Assembly (NCBI GenBank): GCA_001577025.1
Contig: LSCF01000011.1
Span: forward strand, 1 to 34,229
DNA: 34,229 nt
Source of the DNA: Fidelibacterota bacterium TCS55
GTDB lineage: Bacteria; Fidelibacterota; Marinisomatia; Marinisomatales; TCS55
Reading direction: 5' to 3'
The position numbers were made by a program, and so were the translations under genes. Numbering within the stretch: position 1 is the first letter of the stretch; each line of letters opens with the position of its first letter. Shown here piece by piece: positions 17,099 to 25,881 of the stretch. The notes under the pieces were generated by a model. That model was not told the DNA's origin. It ran no database searches and saw only the letters and a program-made list of their open reading frames with translations.

Positions 17099-19231
17099 AT
17101 GGCTATTCGACTTTCCATTCGGGACATCAAAAAACAACTGAAGCTGGTTCTTATTCTGGCTGGTACCGGTTTGGTCCTCATATTCGGATATATTTTTTAT
17201 TTGGCCCAAGATCTCCCTTCTCTTGATCAACTAGAAAATTATGACCCGGATTTGGTGACGCGGATTTATTCTGCCGATGGTGAAATTCTAGACGAACTCT
17301 TTTTAGAAAAGCGCATTTTTGTCGGTTTAGATCAAATTCCTAACAATATGAAAAATGCGGTCATCGCATCTGAAGATCGCCGTTTTTATAATCACTGGGG
17401 CATCGATTCCCGAAGTATCATCCGTGCCATCGTTATCAATATTATCAACCTTGGCTATGAACAAGGGTTCAGTTCATTGACTCAGCAGGTGGCCCGGACC
17501 CTCTATGATACCATCGGATTTAAAAAGACCATTACTCGAAAAATTAAAGAAATCATTACAGCCATCCAGATTGAGCGAACCTATACGAAGGATGAAATTT
17601 TGGAAATGTATCTGAACAATGTGCATTTTGGTCATGGGACGTACGGCGTACAGGCCGCCTCCAAACGGTATTTCGGTAAAGATGCTGGATTGCTTACATT
17701 GGGTGAATCTGCCATGCTGGTGGGGATTCTCCCTGCACCGGCCCGGTACTCTCCCGTGCGTCATCCGGAACGAGCCCATTATAAACGAAATGTGGTCCTT
17801 CGTGTTATGCGAGATCAACGATTCATTACCAAAGATATTTATTCTGAGGCTCGATCCATCGAATCGGAAAATGTTTTAGAAAGACAGGCAAAGGGAAAAG
17901 CACCTTATTTTACAGAATACATTCGCCGGACCATGGAAAAACAAGACGACCGTTTGGGCGTCAATATCTATCGGGATGGCCTCAAAATTTATACCACATT
18001 GGATACCCGTCTCCAAGGCATTGCTGAAGATGCGCTCATGCAGTCCATCAAACGAAATCAGGATAAGCTGAACAAGCGATTGTTTAATAATGAAGAAGAA
18101 TTTTCACAGTTGGCTTACCTGGGTATCTTTCCGGAAGATACAGTGAAGATGATGATGGAAGGGGACTCCACGCTCTATGCAGATCTTAGAAATAAATTAT
18201 TGGTCCAAGGTGCCTTTGTGGCATTGGACCCTTCATCGGGAGCCATTCTCGCCATGATAGGGGGGCGTCCTGATTATCATGATCAGTATAACCGAGCAAC
18301 TCAAGCCCAACGCCAACCTGGATCTGTTTTCAAGCCGTTTGTTTATGCCACGGCCATTGATAATGGATACCCCGTGGCAAAGCAATTGTTGAATCAACCA
18401 TTGGTCCTTCGCGTCTTGAATGCAGAAGGTGAGTGGGAAAAATGGATGCCCAGAAATTACGATGGTACCACCAGTGGATTGACCACGCTCAGGGAAGGAA
18501 TTCGCAAATCCATAAATCTTGTGGCTGTTCGTGTGGTGAAAGAATTGGTGCCGGCTACAGAGGTAAAATCCACAGCAGAACGGATGGGTATTAGCACCAA
18601 TATTCGCGCCGTGGACGCTATCGCTTTAGGAACGTCCGAAGTCTACTTATTGGATGTGGTAAATGCCTATTCTGCCTTCCCCAATCAAGGGGTATTGAAT
18701 CAGCCATTCGGCATTACCAAAGTGGAAGATCGATACGGGAATGTGATTAAAGAATACTACCCTATTCGGGAAGAAGTTTTGCGAGAAGAATCAGCTTATG
18801 TAATGACAACCATGCTGCAAACCGTTATGGATGCGGGGACGGGCGGCAGTGCCCGTTGGCGTCATAATTTTTATCATCCTGCCGGAGGTAAAACAGGCAC
18901 AACCCAAAACTGGACGGACGCTTGGTTTGTGGGATTCTCAAAACAATTGGCAGCCGGCGTGTGGATGGGTGTAGATGACCCCCGTGTCAGTTTGGGTGAG
19001 AGCCAGGATGGCTCTCGAGCCGCCCTCCCTGCTTGGGCGGAATTCATGGCTGCTGCTCACGATACCTTGGGGCTAAAACGGGTCAATTTTGAACGGCCGG
19101 ATGGTGTGATTGATGTGGAGATTTGTGCTACAACAAAGGACAGACCGACGAATCTTTGTCCCATTGAATCAGAAATATATATTAGAGGGACGGAACCGTC
19201 CCAGACCTGCAAAGTCCACAGACGGGGTTAA
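17099..19231 (+). CDS. mrcA: Penicillin-binding protein 1A (bifunctional peptidoglycan synthase)
   Basis: 710 residues. A membrane anchor (about 15-35) is followed by a GT51 glycosyltransferase domain with 'ASEDRRFYNHWGID' (catalytic Glu about 92), 'QGFSSLTQQVAR' and 'RTYTKDEILEMYLN', and then a transpeptidase domain with S409 in 'GSVFK', and 'KTGTTQNWTDAWFVGF'. It polymerises and cross-links peptidoglycan in the periplasm. The C-terminal tail has a cysteine pair 'CATTKDRPTNLCPIE', seen in many class A PBPs. Its stop overlaps that of the convergent HEAT-repeat gene by 3-4 nt. Confidence 0.95.
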   Translation: MAIRLSIRDIKKQLKLVLILAGTGLVLIFGYIFYLAQDLPSLDQLENYDPDLVTRIYSADGEILDELFLEKRIFVGLDQIPNNMKNAVIASEDRRFYNHWGIDSRSIIRAIVINIINLGYEQGFSSLTQQVARTLYDTIGFKKTITRKIKEIITAIQIERTYTKDEILEMYLNNVHFGHGTYGVQAASKRYFGKDAGLLTLGESAMLVGILPAPARYSPVRHPERAHYKRNVVLRVMRDQRFITKDIYSEARSIESENVLERQAKGKAPYFTEYIRRTMEKQDDRLGVNIYRDGLKIYTTLDTRLQGIAEDALMQSIKRNQDKLNKRLFNNEEEFSQLAYLGIFPEDTVKMMMEGDSTLYADLRNKLLVQGAFVALDPSSGAILAMIGGRPDYHDQYNRATQAQRQPGSVFKPFVYATAIDNGYPVAKQLLNQPLVLRVLNAEGEWEKWMPRNYDGTTSGLTTLREGIRKSINLVAVRVVKELVPATEVKSTAERMGISTNIRAVDAIALGTSEVYLLDVVNAYSAFPNQGVLNQPFGITKVEDRYGNVIKEYYPIREEVLREESAYVMTTMLQTVMDAGTGGSARWRHNFYHPAGGKTGTTQNWTDAWFVGFSKQLAAGVWMGVDDPRVSLGESQDGSRAALPAWAEFMAAAHDTLGLKRVNFERPDGVIDVEICATTKDRPTNLCPIESEIYIRGTEPSQTCKVHRRG

Positions 19232-19998
19232 GCTGCGTCCAAAATCTCCTGGGCTTCCCGGCGAACGAGGAAAGACGGGTCCAATTGGCGGTCTTCATCC
19301 AGACCCATAACCTTTTTCACTTTAGACATAATTTCATTTTTCTGTATATCACTGGCAAAACCGTAACGAATCAATTTTCCCAAATTCCGGATGGCTTTGG
19401 ACCGAATTACATCCTTGCTGTGAGAGAGTTTGCCCACCAATGCATTGAACATGGCTTCACCCATGTCTACCGATACATCCTCCGGGCGCATATTTTCGCA
19501 TAATTTCCCTATGGCGCGAACGGCCGTATCTTCACATTCCTTTTGGGGGCTGTTTACTTTTTCTAAGACATGGGGGAGGGCACTCACCACTTCGGGAGAC
19601 TGGATTTTACCCAAGGCATATAGGGCAAAGGCCACTTGGGCCGATTCACCATTATTTTCAATGACATTCATGAGTGGCGGAATGGCGGATGCATCCATGA
19701 GGCCGCATGCACGGCCAAAGTTCAACTCCGCTTTAATATCGGATTCAACAATTTTTTCTAAGACCAACGGAATGGCTGCACTCCCCATATTGGCCATGGT
19801 CTGGCGTGCATTTTGGATGGCTTCTCTGAGATCCGGACGGTCAAAGGCATCAATATAAAACAGGGAGGTGACCGCATCAAACATGATGGGTAAATCGGAA
19901 GAGTCGATACCTTTGCTTAAAATTGAATCAATTTCACTGAGACCCTCTAGAATTGTAGAGGCGTGGGCTGAGGAAAGCTTTTTGAATGATTTATCCAT
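19228..19998 (-). CDS. HEAT-repeat protein
   Basis: 256 residues, no signal peptide, made almost wholly of paired helices. Repeating units are visible, for example 'ASAIPPLMNVIENNGESAQVAFALYALGKI', abbreviated here to its start 'ASAIPPLMNVIENNG', then 'SPEVVSALPHVLEK' and 'DVIRSKAIRNLGKL'. Such solenoids bind other proteins; the partner is unknown. It stands alone on the minus strand between convergent pbp and the upstream LptF/G gene (187 nt apart). That gap contains only a weak 6-bp hairpin (20047-20065) and no gene I can support. Confidence 0.8.
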   Translation of the reverse strand: MDKSFKKLSSAHASTILEGLSEIDSILSKGIDSSDLPIMFDAVTSLFYIDAFDRPDLREAIQNARQTMANMGSAAIPLVLEKIVESDIKAELNFGRACGLMDASAIPPLMNVIENNGESAQVAFALYALGKIQSPEVVSALPHVLEKVNSPQKECEDTAVRAIGKLCENMRPEDVSVDMGEAMFNALVGKLSHSKDVIRSKAIRNLGKLIRYGFASDIQKNEIMSKVKKVMGLDEDRQLDPSFLVRREAQEILDAA

Positions 19999-20184
19999 GA
20001 TACTTCCTATGTATTAAAAAATAATGTGTGACTTGTCATTCCCGATCCGATTGATACAGAATCGGTCAAATAATTTAAGGCAGAATTCATTTTATTTTCA
20101 TCGGAATTGAAGCAACGAAAAATAGTGCCACCCTTAAGGCCCAAACGCTGGCCTGCAAGCATGGGGATGGCCTCTCCGTTTTAC

Positions 20185-21603
20185 TTATGCCGAATCAGGG
20201 TGTTCGGATTCATCTTTTTTCTTTTTAAACCATTTCAAAAAATTGAACTGGAACCGAAGTGGGGGCTGTTCACGGACGGTATGAATCATGAGATAGGCGG
20301 CGATAATAAATAGAACAAGATTAGGGGTCCAAATCCCCACAGCAGGGGATAGAATGGTGCGGTCCGCCAGATCCTCACCGCCGATCATGAATACATAATA
20401 GACCAAAAAGAATCCGAATGATAGGCTGGTCGCAATGGTAAATCCACCTTTCCGAAACAGAACGCCCAAAGATGCACCAGTCATAATAAAAAGGATGCAG
20501 GCCACAGGAAGGGAGAATTTTTTATGAAGTTCCACCATATATTTATTATCGGATCGAGCATAACTCCCCAAGAGATTATATTCGTTTCGGAGTTGACGGA
20601 TGACAATATCCACATCACTTTCTTTACGGTAAATGGCATCGGTGGTATTGTTCACTGTATCGGCTGCAAAGTCTGTTTTGAGTTTGGTCAGAATAACTTC
20701 AGCATCCTCAAAGGTAGGGGGCACAATACTATCCAATTCGGATCGAATGAATGCACGGCCAATTCGTCCATTAACAATATTGGCCCGTTCTTTTAAATCC
20801 GCCCGTTTATCCAATATCATTGGAATGGTCATTTCTCGGTCGGATCGGCTGGTGGTATCCCGGCGATTTAAAAAGAGGTCATCGGCAGGGATGGTAATCT
20901 TGTGTTTTTCAAATTCAATCCGACGGTAATTGCCATAATCTTGGAGATCCAATTCGTGAATTTCTCCATTATATAAATCGAGGATGATGGCATCATCAAT
21001 CGTCGAAAGTTTCCCCGTTTTGGAGTGAATGCTGGTTTGGGTTTGAAATCCCCCTTTGCTGAAAATCCGTACATCTTTTAGGGTGTCCCCTTCTTTATCC
21101 CGGATGATGATACTGTAGTCTGGGAGGTCATCCATGAAATATCCCGGTTCAATATTCATGTCCGGCCGCTTGCGGTAAATATCTCCGGAGAGCATCCGCG
21201 CTTTAAAATTCATTTCAGGCATGATAAATGCATTGAATAGGATAAGGGTGAGGGCAATACCTAATCCTAAAAGAATTGCCGGCCGTACAATAGTGGTAAA
21301 ACTAATACCAGATGCCCGCATAGCAGTGATTTCATTATCTTCTGAAAATTGACCAAAGGCCATAAGTGCAGCAACGAGGACGGCCATAGGTACCGCTAGT
21401 GCGGCGATCCAGCCAAGATTAAGAAAAAGATATTCAAAAATAGTACCTAAGTCCAGCCCTTTACCGATGAATCGGTCGATAGCCCGAAGGAGAAACTGGG
21501 TAAAAAGAACAAATACAATAATGAGCAGCGAAAAAATAAAGGGCATGAATAGCTGCTTGAGGATGTATCTAGTCAGGAGGCGCATGGGAAAAATTACATT
21601 CAT
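20185..21603 (-). CDS. LptF/LptG-family lipopolysaccharide export permease
   Basis: 472 residues with the YjgP/YjgQ layout: two to three membrane helices at the N-terminus ('LLTRYILKQLFMPFIFSLLI', then about 50-115), a long periplasmic domain (about 125-370), and three helices at the C-terminus ('FSLPVACILFIMTGASLGVLF', partly quoted, onward). Together with LptB and a partner permease it extracts lipopolysaccharide from the inner membrane. LptF and LptG cannot be told apart with certainty here. The start could also be the ATG at 21585, seven residues in, which gives 'MRLLTRYIL'; neither has a strong ribosome-binding site. A charged C-terminal tail 'KWFKKKKDESEHPDSA' is cytoplasmic. Confidence 0.88.
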   Translation of the reverse strand: MNVIFPMRLLTRYILKQLFMPFIFSLLIIVFVLFTQFLLRAIDRFIGKGLDLGTIFEYLFLNLGWIAALAVPMAVLVAALMAFGQFSEDNEITAMRASGISFTTIVRPAILLGLGIALTLILFNAFIMPEMNFKARMLSGDIYRKRPDMNIEPGYFMDDLPDYSIIIRDKEGDTLKDVRIFSKGGFQTQTSIHSKTGKLSTIDDAIILDLYNGEIHELDLQDYGNYRRIEFEKHKITIPADDLFLNRRDTTSRSDREMTIPMILDKRADLKERANIVNGRIGRAFIRSELDSIVPPTFEDAEVILTKLKTDFAADTVNNTTDAIYRKESDVDIVIRQLRNEYNLLGSYARSDNKYMVELHKKFSLPVACILFIMTGASLGVLFRKGGFTIATSLSFGFFLVYYVFMIGGEDLADRTILSPAVGIWTPNLVLFIIAAYLMIHTVREQPPLRFQFNFLKWFKKKKDESEHPDSA

Positions 21604-21731
21604 TCCATCGAAAATCTATCATCTTGAATCGAAAATTATACTATGAGTTCCAGTAAAAATCTTTTCATTAGTTGACAAGAAAACACCTAATTTCCGCGGC
21701 TTCAATTGAAGTGATTCTATTGAATGTGAAT

Positions 21732-21806
21732 GGTGGGTGTAGCTCAGCTGGTTAGAGCACCTGGTTGTGGCCCAGGAGGCCGTGGGTTCAAGTCCCATCA
21801 CTCACC
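21732..21806 (+). tRNA. tRNA-His (GTG)
   Basis: Cloverleaf with acceptor stem GTGGGTG/CACTCAC, anticodon stem CCTGG/CCAGG around loop TTGTGGC (anticodon GTG) and T-loop TTCAAGT. Position 21732 is the extra G-1 and 21806 is C73, the histidine-specific identity pair. CCA is not encoded. Confidence 0.97.
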
Positions 21807-21839
21807 CCTGACAGAGGGACTGGCATATAGCACTAAATT

Positions 21840-21914
21840 CGGGGTGTAGCGCAGTCCGGTTAGCGCACCTGCTTTGGGAGCAGGGGGTCGGGAGTTCGAA
21901 TCTCTCCACCCCGA
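21840..21914 (+). tRNA. tRNA-Pro (TGG)
   Basis: Acceptor stem CGGGGTG/CACCCCG is perfectly paired, anticodon stem CCTGC/GCAGG encloses TTTGGGA (anticodon TGG), and the T-loop is TTCGAAT. Discriminator is A73; CCA is not encoded. It lies 33 nt after tRNA-His and probably shares its transcript. Confidence 0.97.
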
Positions 21915-21944
21915 CACGAGGGAAACCTCATTAGATCGTAAGAA

Positions 21945-21971
21945 AGCCTCTCTTCACTGAGGGGCTTTTTT
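21945..21971 (+). terminator. Intrinsic terminator after the tRNA pair
   Basis: AGCCTCTC-TTCACT-GAGGGGCT (8-bp stem, one G-U pair, 6-nt loop) followed by a run of T. It lies 30 nt after tRNA-Pro. Confidence 0.85.
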
Positions 21972-22000
21972 GTTTATGAGATGATGGGTAATTTTGAATT

Positions 22001-23050
22001 GTGAAAAAACTAATTCTACTATTACTATTTATTCCAGTTTTGTCTTTTGGGCAAGATGAAACTCGTTCTGATGGACCATATATTTTTATTGAAAAAAATA
22101 AACTTATTGAAAAGAAAATAATAAACGGTAAGGTTTTTTCAAGGCGTTTAAATACAAGCTTATACGACACAACATACTCTCCTGAAAAGTCTACTTTTAA
22201 TAAAATAAGAAAAATAGCTGCATTAAGTGATATTCACGGACAATATGATCTATTAATTGAATTATTAACAAATAATAAAATAATTGACGAGAATCTAAAT
22301 TGGAGTTTTGGCGAGGGTCATTTGGTTATCACTGGAGATATATTTGACAGAGGTGATAAAGTTAATGAAGTGCTTTGGTTCATCTATAAACTTGAAGCTC
22401 AAGCAAAAAATAAAGGTGGTCGTGTACATTATCTTTTTGGCAATCATGAGTACATGATTCTCTATAATGACTTAAGATACCTTCATGAAAAATATAAAAC
22501 GTCTTCTACATTATTGAATTTGGAATATAATGAATTATATAGTGATAAAACGATTATCGGAAGATGGTTACGATCAAAACCAACGATTATTAAAATAAAC
22601 GATATTCTTTTTACTCATGGTGGTATTTCTGAAGATTTTATTTCTTATGGAGATTTTAATATTGAAAAGATAAATAACACAATGATAGACTCTATTCCTG
22701 AAGGTAGAGCGGAAATAAATAAGTCAGATTTTCATAAAATGTATTATAGCACAAAAGGTTTGGTATGGTATCGTGGTTATTTCGAAAAGTATAATCCAGA
22801 TATAACAGATAGTGATATTTCAAAGATATTAAGGTTAGTGGGTGCGGATCATATAGTGGTTGGTCACACTACAGAGGAAAGAGTTGTCCACTTATTTAAA
22901 AATAAAATCTTCGGGGTAGATTCTGGTTTAAAATATGGAAAATATGGGGAAGTCTTAATTATTGAAAATAAAGGATTTTTTCGAAGAACACGATTTTTTC
23001 GTGGAACTCTTAGCGGGGAATTAATTGAATTAGTCTCCGGAAGAGAGTAA
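22001..23050 (+). CDS. Exported PPP-type metallophosphoesterase
   Basis: 349 residues from a GTG start, chosen because it gives a clean signal peptide 'MKKLILLLLFIPVLSFGQ'. The calcineurin-like metal site is complete: D77-I-H79-G, G-D113-x2-D116-R-G-D, 'GNHEY' (147-151), then 'THGG' and 'VGHTTEE'. The GDIFDRGD and GNHE motifs are of the PPP Ser/Thr phosphatase type rather than nucleotidase-type. Substrate is unknown; the export signal makes a periplasmic phosphoester substrate likely. AT-rich codon use contrasts with the preceding core genes. It follows the tRNA terminator. Confidence 0.85.
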   Translation: MKKLILLLLFIPVLSFGQDETRSDGPYIFIEKNKLIEKKIINGKVFSRRLNTSLYDTTYSPEKSTFNKIRKIAALSDIHGQYDLLIELLTNNKIIDENLNWSFGEGHLVITGDIFDRGDKVNEVLWFIYKLEAQAKNKGGRVHYLFGNHEYMILYNDLRYLHEKYKTSSTLLNLEYNELYSDKTIIGRWLRSKPTIIKINDILFTHGGISEDFISYGDFNIEKINNTMIDSIPEGRAEINKSDFHKMYYSTKGLVWYRGYFEKYNPDITDSDISKILRLVGADHIVVGHTTEERVVHLFKNKIFGVDSGLKYGKYGEVLIIENKGFFRRTRFFRGTLSGELIELVSGRE

Positions 23051-23076
23051 AACAACAGAGTAAAATGACGCTCAAA

Positions 23077-23089
23077 ATGAAACGCCTCT
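23077..23089 (+). repeat. ATGAAACGCCTCT repeat, copy 1
   Basis: First of three identical 13-mers at gene junctions. Here it opens a tiny reading frame, MKRLWLNRLLTGAIL, ending at TAG 23122-23124, which overlaps the hairpin at 23099-23114. Confidence 0.6.
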
Positions 23090-23098
23090 GGCTCAATC

Positions 23099-23119
23099 GC
23101 CTCCTTACGGGGGCTATTT
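23099..23119 (+). terminator. Probable terminator after the phosphatase gene
   Basis: GCCTCC-TTAC-GGGGGC (6-bp stem with one G-U pair) followed by TATTTT. The T tract is interrupted, so it is weaker than the others. Confidence 0.5.
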
Positions 23120-23148
23120 TGTAGTCCTTATGTCATACAGATTCAAAT

Positions 23149-23976
23149 ATGGAAAATAATAGAAAAATAAAATATTTAGTTCAAGGGGTGCAAACCAGTG
23201 ATGGTGCAGGTGTCAATTTAAATCGAATTATCGGTAGTCCTGAATTGAACATGCTTGATCCTTTTTTACTTTTAGATGAGTTTGGGAGTGATAATCCTAA
23301 TGATTATATAGCAGGATTCCCGCCTCATCCTCATCGCGGGTTTGAAACGGTGACCTATATGATAAATGGAAAATTTACTCATAAAGATACTGCCGGTAAT
23401 GAAGGACACTTAAGTGATGGGGGTGTACAATGGATGACAGCTGGCAAAGGCGTTATTCATAGTGAGATGCCTGAGCAGACTGAAGGGTTAGTACGAGGTT
23501 TTCAACTTTGGTTAAATCTACCAAAAGAGAAAAAAATGATTGAACCCGCATATCATGATATTCAAGCAGACGAAATCCCCATTGTGCATTTACAGGATGG
23601 TCAAGTAAAGATAATCTCTGGGGAATATAATTCTACAGTGGGCCCTGGTAAACCACATACTGGAGTACTATATCTTGATGTACATCTAGATAAAAAGAGT
23701 AATATTTCTATTCCAGTTGAGAATGGCTGGAATGCCTTTATCTATGTATATGAAGGTGAGATTAGTGCTAACATAGATGTTATGAAAGGGACCTTAGCGG
23801 TTCTTGAGGCAGATGGGTCATTTGAATGTGAATCTACGAATGATAACACAAAATTTATTTTAGTTGCGGGTGATCCAATTAGAGAACCTGTAGCAAGAGG
23901 AGGACCTTTTGTGATGAATACAAAAGGAGAAGTCTTGCAGGCTTTTGATGATTATCAATCTGGAAAATTCGGTTAA
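23149..23976 (+). CDS. Pirin-family protein
   Basis: 275 residues, a bicupin. The N-terminal cupin holds the metal site: H60 and H62 in 'PPHPHRGFET', H104 and E106 in 'GKGVIHSEMPE', matching the four iron ligands of pirin. The C-terminal cupin (about 170-275) has 'GWNAFIYVYEGEI'. Bacterial pirins are linked to quercetin dioxygenation or stress-linked redox roles; the substrate is not predictable here. It is free-standing, with a terminator 130 nt downstream. Confidence 0.9.
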   Translation: MENNRKIKYLVQGVQTSDGAGVNLNRIIGSPELNMLDPFLLLDEFGSDNPNDYIAGFPPHPHRGFETVTYMINGKFTHKDTAGNEGHLSDGGVQWMTAGKGVIHSEMPEQTEGLVRGFQLWLNLPKEKKMIEPAYHDIQADEIPIVHLQDGQVKIISGEYNSTVGPGKPHTGVLYLDVHLDKKSNISIPVENGWNAFIYVYEGEISANIDVMKGTLAVLEADGSFECESTNDNTKFILVAGDPIREPVARGGPFVMNTKGEVLQAFDDYQSGKFG

Positions 23977-24106
23977 TCACCAATATAAAGCCCCCTATCC
24001 GTTCCATATAAGCCACAAAAGCCGATTATTTGTGTGTGATTATGGGTAGACTTGTTAATTAAGGAGAATAAAAAAGGCGGTAATTAGCCATCGATTTAAG
24101 CAAGTG

Positions 24107-24128
24107 CCCCACATTCGTGGGGTTTTTT
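24107..24128 (+). terminator. Intrinsic terminator after the pirin gene
   Basis: CCCCAC-ATTC-GTGGGG followed by six T. A 6-bp GC-rich stem with a 4-nt loop, textbook form. Confidence 0.85.
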
Positions 24129-24160
24129 GTTTGCGGGACAATTTCTGTGTAATTTTCTCT

Positions 24161-24173
24161 ATGAAACGCCTCT
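24161..24173 (+). repeat. ATGAAACGCCTCT repeat, copy 2
   Basis: Second identical 13-mer, 22 nt before the start of the small lipoprotein gene. It opens MKRLSW and then meets TAA. Confidence 0.6.
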
Positions 24174-24195
24174 CTTGGTAAAAAAGGAATTCAGA

Positions 24196-24546
24196 ATGAA
24201 ACAATTATTAAAGCGCCACACTTTCCTAATATTTGTGTTTACTATTAGTTGTTATAATAATCCTACTCCGCCATCGGAAATTACCGGTGCACAGATTTCC
24301 GGCCTACAGTATGAACGATTTGATTGCGAAACACTGAATGATGAAATCATTTTTTTAGAAAACCGTGAAAAAGAATTAATCATTGCTCAAGAAAATAGAA
24401 TAAAGGAAAGTGATTCTCAGCAATGGTGGACGGAGGGAAGCGGTAAAGGTGACGGCATAGAGGCATCAGAATTACACCGGATCAAAGGTGAAATAGTAGC
24501 TGTGCGCAGAGTATTGCAGAAAAAAGAATGCAATGGGAGTAAATGA
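24196..24546 (+). CDS. Small lipoprotein, family unnamed
   Basis: 116 residues. The start at 24196 (not the in-frame ATG upstream at 24127) gives a signal 'MKQLLKRHTFLIFVFTISC' with lipidated C19 and has an AAGGA site. The mature part resembles a widespread type of small lipoprotein: a cysteine in 'YERFDCETL', a helical 'EIIFLENREKELIIAQENR', then 'GKGDGIEASELHRIKGEIVAVR' in part, and a closing cysteine in 'KKEC' that could pair with the first. Function unknown. Its TGA overlaps the third 13-mer repeat and the M20 gene starts 33 nt on. Confidence 0.75.
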   Translation: MKQLLKRHTFLIFVFTISCYNNPTPPSEITGAQISGLQYERFDCETLNDEIIFLENREKELIIAQENRIKESDSQQWWTEGSGKGDGIEASELHRIKGEIVAVRRVLQKKECNGSK

Positions 24547-24555
24547 AACGCCTCT
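24543..24555 (+). repeat. ATGAAACGCCTCT repeat, copy 3
   Basis: Third copy, overlapping the lipoprotein stop as ATGA. It opens MKRLWIK and ends at TAA, just before the AAAGGAG ribosome-binding site of the next gene. Copies 1 and 3 share 15 bases. Confidence 0.6.
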
Positions 24556-24578
24556 GGATTAAATAAAGGAGAATCATT

Positions 24579-25862
24579 ATGATCAAATCAAAAAACCTTC
24601 TTTTAATATGTTTTTTATCCATTGCTATTGCAAATAACCCCTTAAGAGTAGATCATAAGCGGCTAAATGATAATTTTATTAAACTTTCAAAAATAAACAG
24701 TGCTGAATTTGGTAGCTTAAGTAGAGTTGCCTATACTGATGCTGACATAGATGGACGTAAATATGTAATGCAATTAATGAGAGCTGCTGGAATGGATGTT
24801 TATATAGATGAAGGTGGAAACATTATAGGTCGATTGAAAGGTCAGGATAATGACCTTCCACCAATTGCTATAGGTTCTCATATTGATTCTGTCCCGGAAG
24901 GTGGGAGCTATGATGGGAATGTTGGATCTTTAGCAGCGATCGAAGTGGCTCATACAATTTCGGAAAATAACCTTGCATTAAATCACCCATTGATTGTTGT
25001 GATCTTTCAAAATGAAGAGGGTGGACTCTTTGGTAGTAAGGTCATGACAACGGGTTTAACTGATCAAGAACTTGGGCTCATGTCATCTAGCGGATATACC
25101 ATAAAAGAAGGAATTAAAAGGATCGGCGGGAATCTTAAAAAACTTGAAGATGCGAAGTTAAAAAAGAATGAATGGGCAGCTTATGTTGAATTACACATTG
25201 AACAAGGTGCTTTTCTTTATGATGAGAATTTAGAAATTGGAATAGTAGAAGGTATTGTTGGTATCAAGCAATGGGAAGTTATTGTAGATGGTTTTGCAAA
25301 TCATGCCGGTACAACACCAATGGATAAGCGTAATGATGCATTATATGCTGCGTCATTATATGTTCAGTCAGTTCATGAAATAGGTAAAAAGACACCTGGA
25401 AATCAAGTTGCAACAGTTGGGATGATTAAACCATTCCCAGGTGCACCAAATGTTATTCCAGGGAAAGTAAGTGCAAGTCTTGAGATCAGAGATCTAAACG
25501 AAAAAAAAATTGATTCTATCTATAAGAAGATTAAACGTTCAACAGAGAAAATTGCTAAAAGAACAGGCACAACATTTCAATTTCAACAAACAGTAAATAT
25601 TGTTCCTGAGCCTACGAATGACGTAATTATTAAAGCTATATCTGAAGCGTCAAATGATCTCAAATTAAAAAGTAAATTTATGCCAAGTGGTGCTGGGCAT
25701 GATGCTCAGGAAATTGCCCAGATATGTCCAATAGGGATGATATTCATTCCTAGTAAGAACGGCATAAGTCACTCTCCAAAAGAATACTCGACAGCAAATG
25801 ATATTTCAAACGGAGCAAACGTTCTTCTTCATACTGTTTTAAAAATAGATGATCGCCCCTGA
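24579..25862 (+). CDS. Exported M20-type amidohydrolase (hydantoinase/carbamoylase family)
   Basis: 427 residues with an N-terminal signal 'MIKSKNLLLICFLSIAIA'. The fold matches N-carbamoyl-amino-acid hydrolases, allantoate amidohydrolases and beta-ureidopropionases. Metal-site residues are visible: H101 in 'GSHIDSVPEGG', D112 in 'YDGNVG', E146/E147 in 'QNEEGG', H206 in 'ELHIEQG', and a late His in 'SGAGHDAQEIA'. 'FANHAGTTPMDKRNDAL' marks the dimerisation/substrate domain. Most family members are cytoplasmic, so export suggests use on an external or periplasmic amide. A strong AAAGGAG site precedes the ATG. Confidence 0.9.
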   Translation: MIKSKNLLLICFLSIAIANNPLRVDHKRLNDNFIKLSKINSAEFGSLSRVAYTDADIDGRKYVMQLMRAAGMDVYIDEGGNIIGRLKGQDNDLPPIAIGSHIDSVPEGGSYDGNVGSLAAIEVAHTISENNLALNHPLIVVIFQNEEGGLFGSKVMTTGLTDQELGLMSSSGYTIKEGIKRIGGNLKKLEDAKLKKNEWAAYVELHIEQGAFLYDENLEIGIVEGIVGIKQWEVIVDGFANHAGTTPMDKRNDALYAASLYVQSVHEIGKKTPGNQVATVGMIKPFPGAPNVIPGKVSASLEIRDLNEKKIDSIYKKIKRSTEKIAKRTGTTFQFQQTVNIVPEPTNDVIIKAISEASNDLKLKSKFMPSGAGHDAQEIAQICPIGMIFIPSKNGISHSPKEYSTANDISNGANVLLHTVLKIDDRP

Positions 25863-25881
25863 TTAAATAGAGGAGAATTAA

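Noticed and set aside
20000-20184. Small RNA or gene between the HEAT-repeat and LptF/G genes
   Set aside because: Only a weak 6-bp hairpin and short GGCC complementarity are present, without promoter, terminator or reading frame.
21604-22000. A protein gene in the tRNA region (60-residue minus ORF)
   Set aside because: It lies across tRNA-His in the reverse direction; the tRNA cloverleafs explain the sequence.
24127-24195. Upstream start of the small lipoprotein
   Set aside because: It would begin inside the terminator's T tract and bury the lipoprotein signal 23 residues in.
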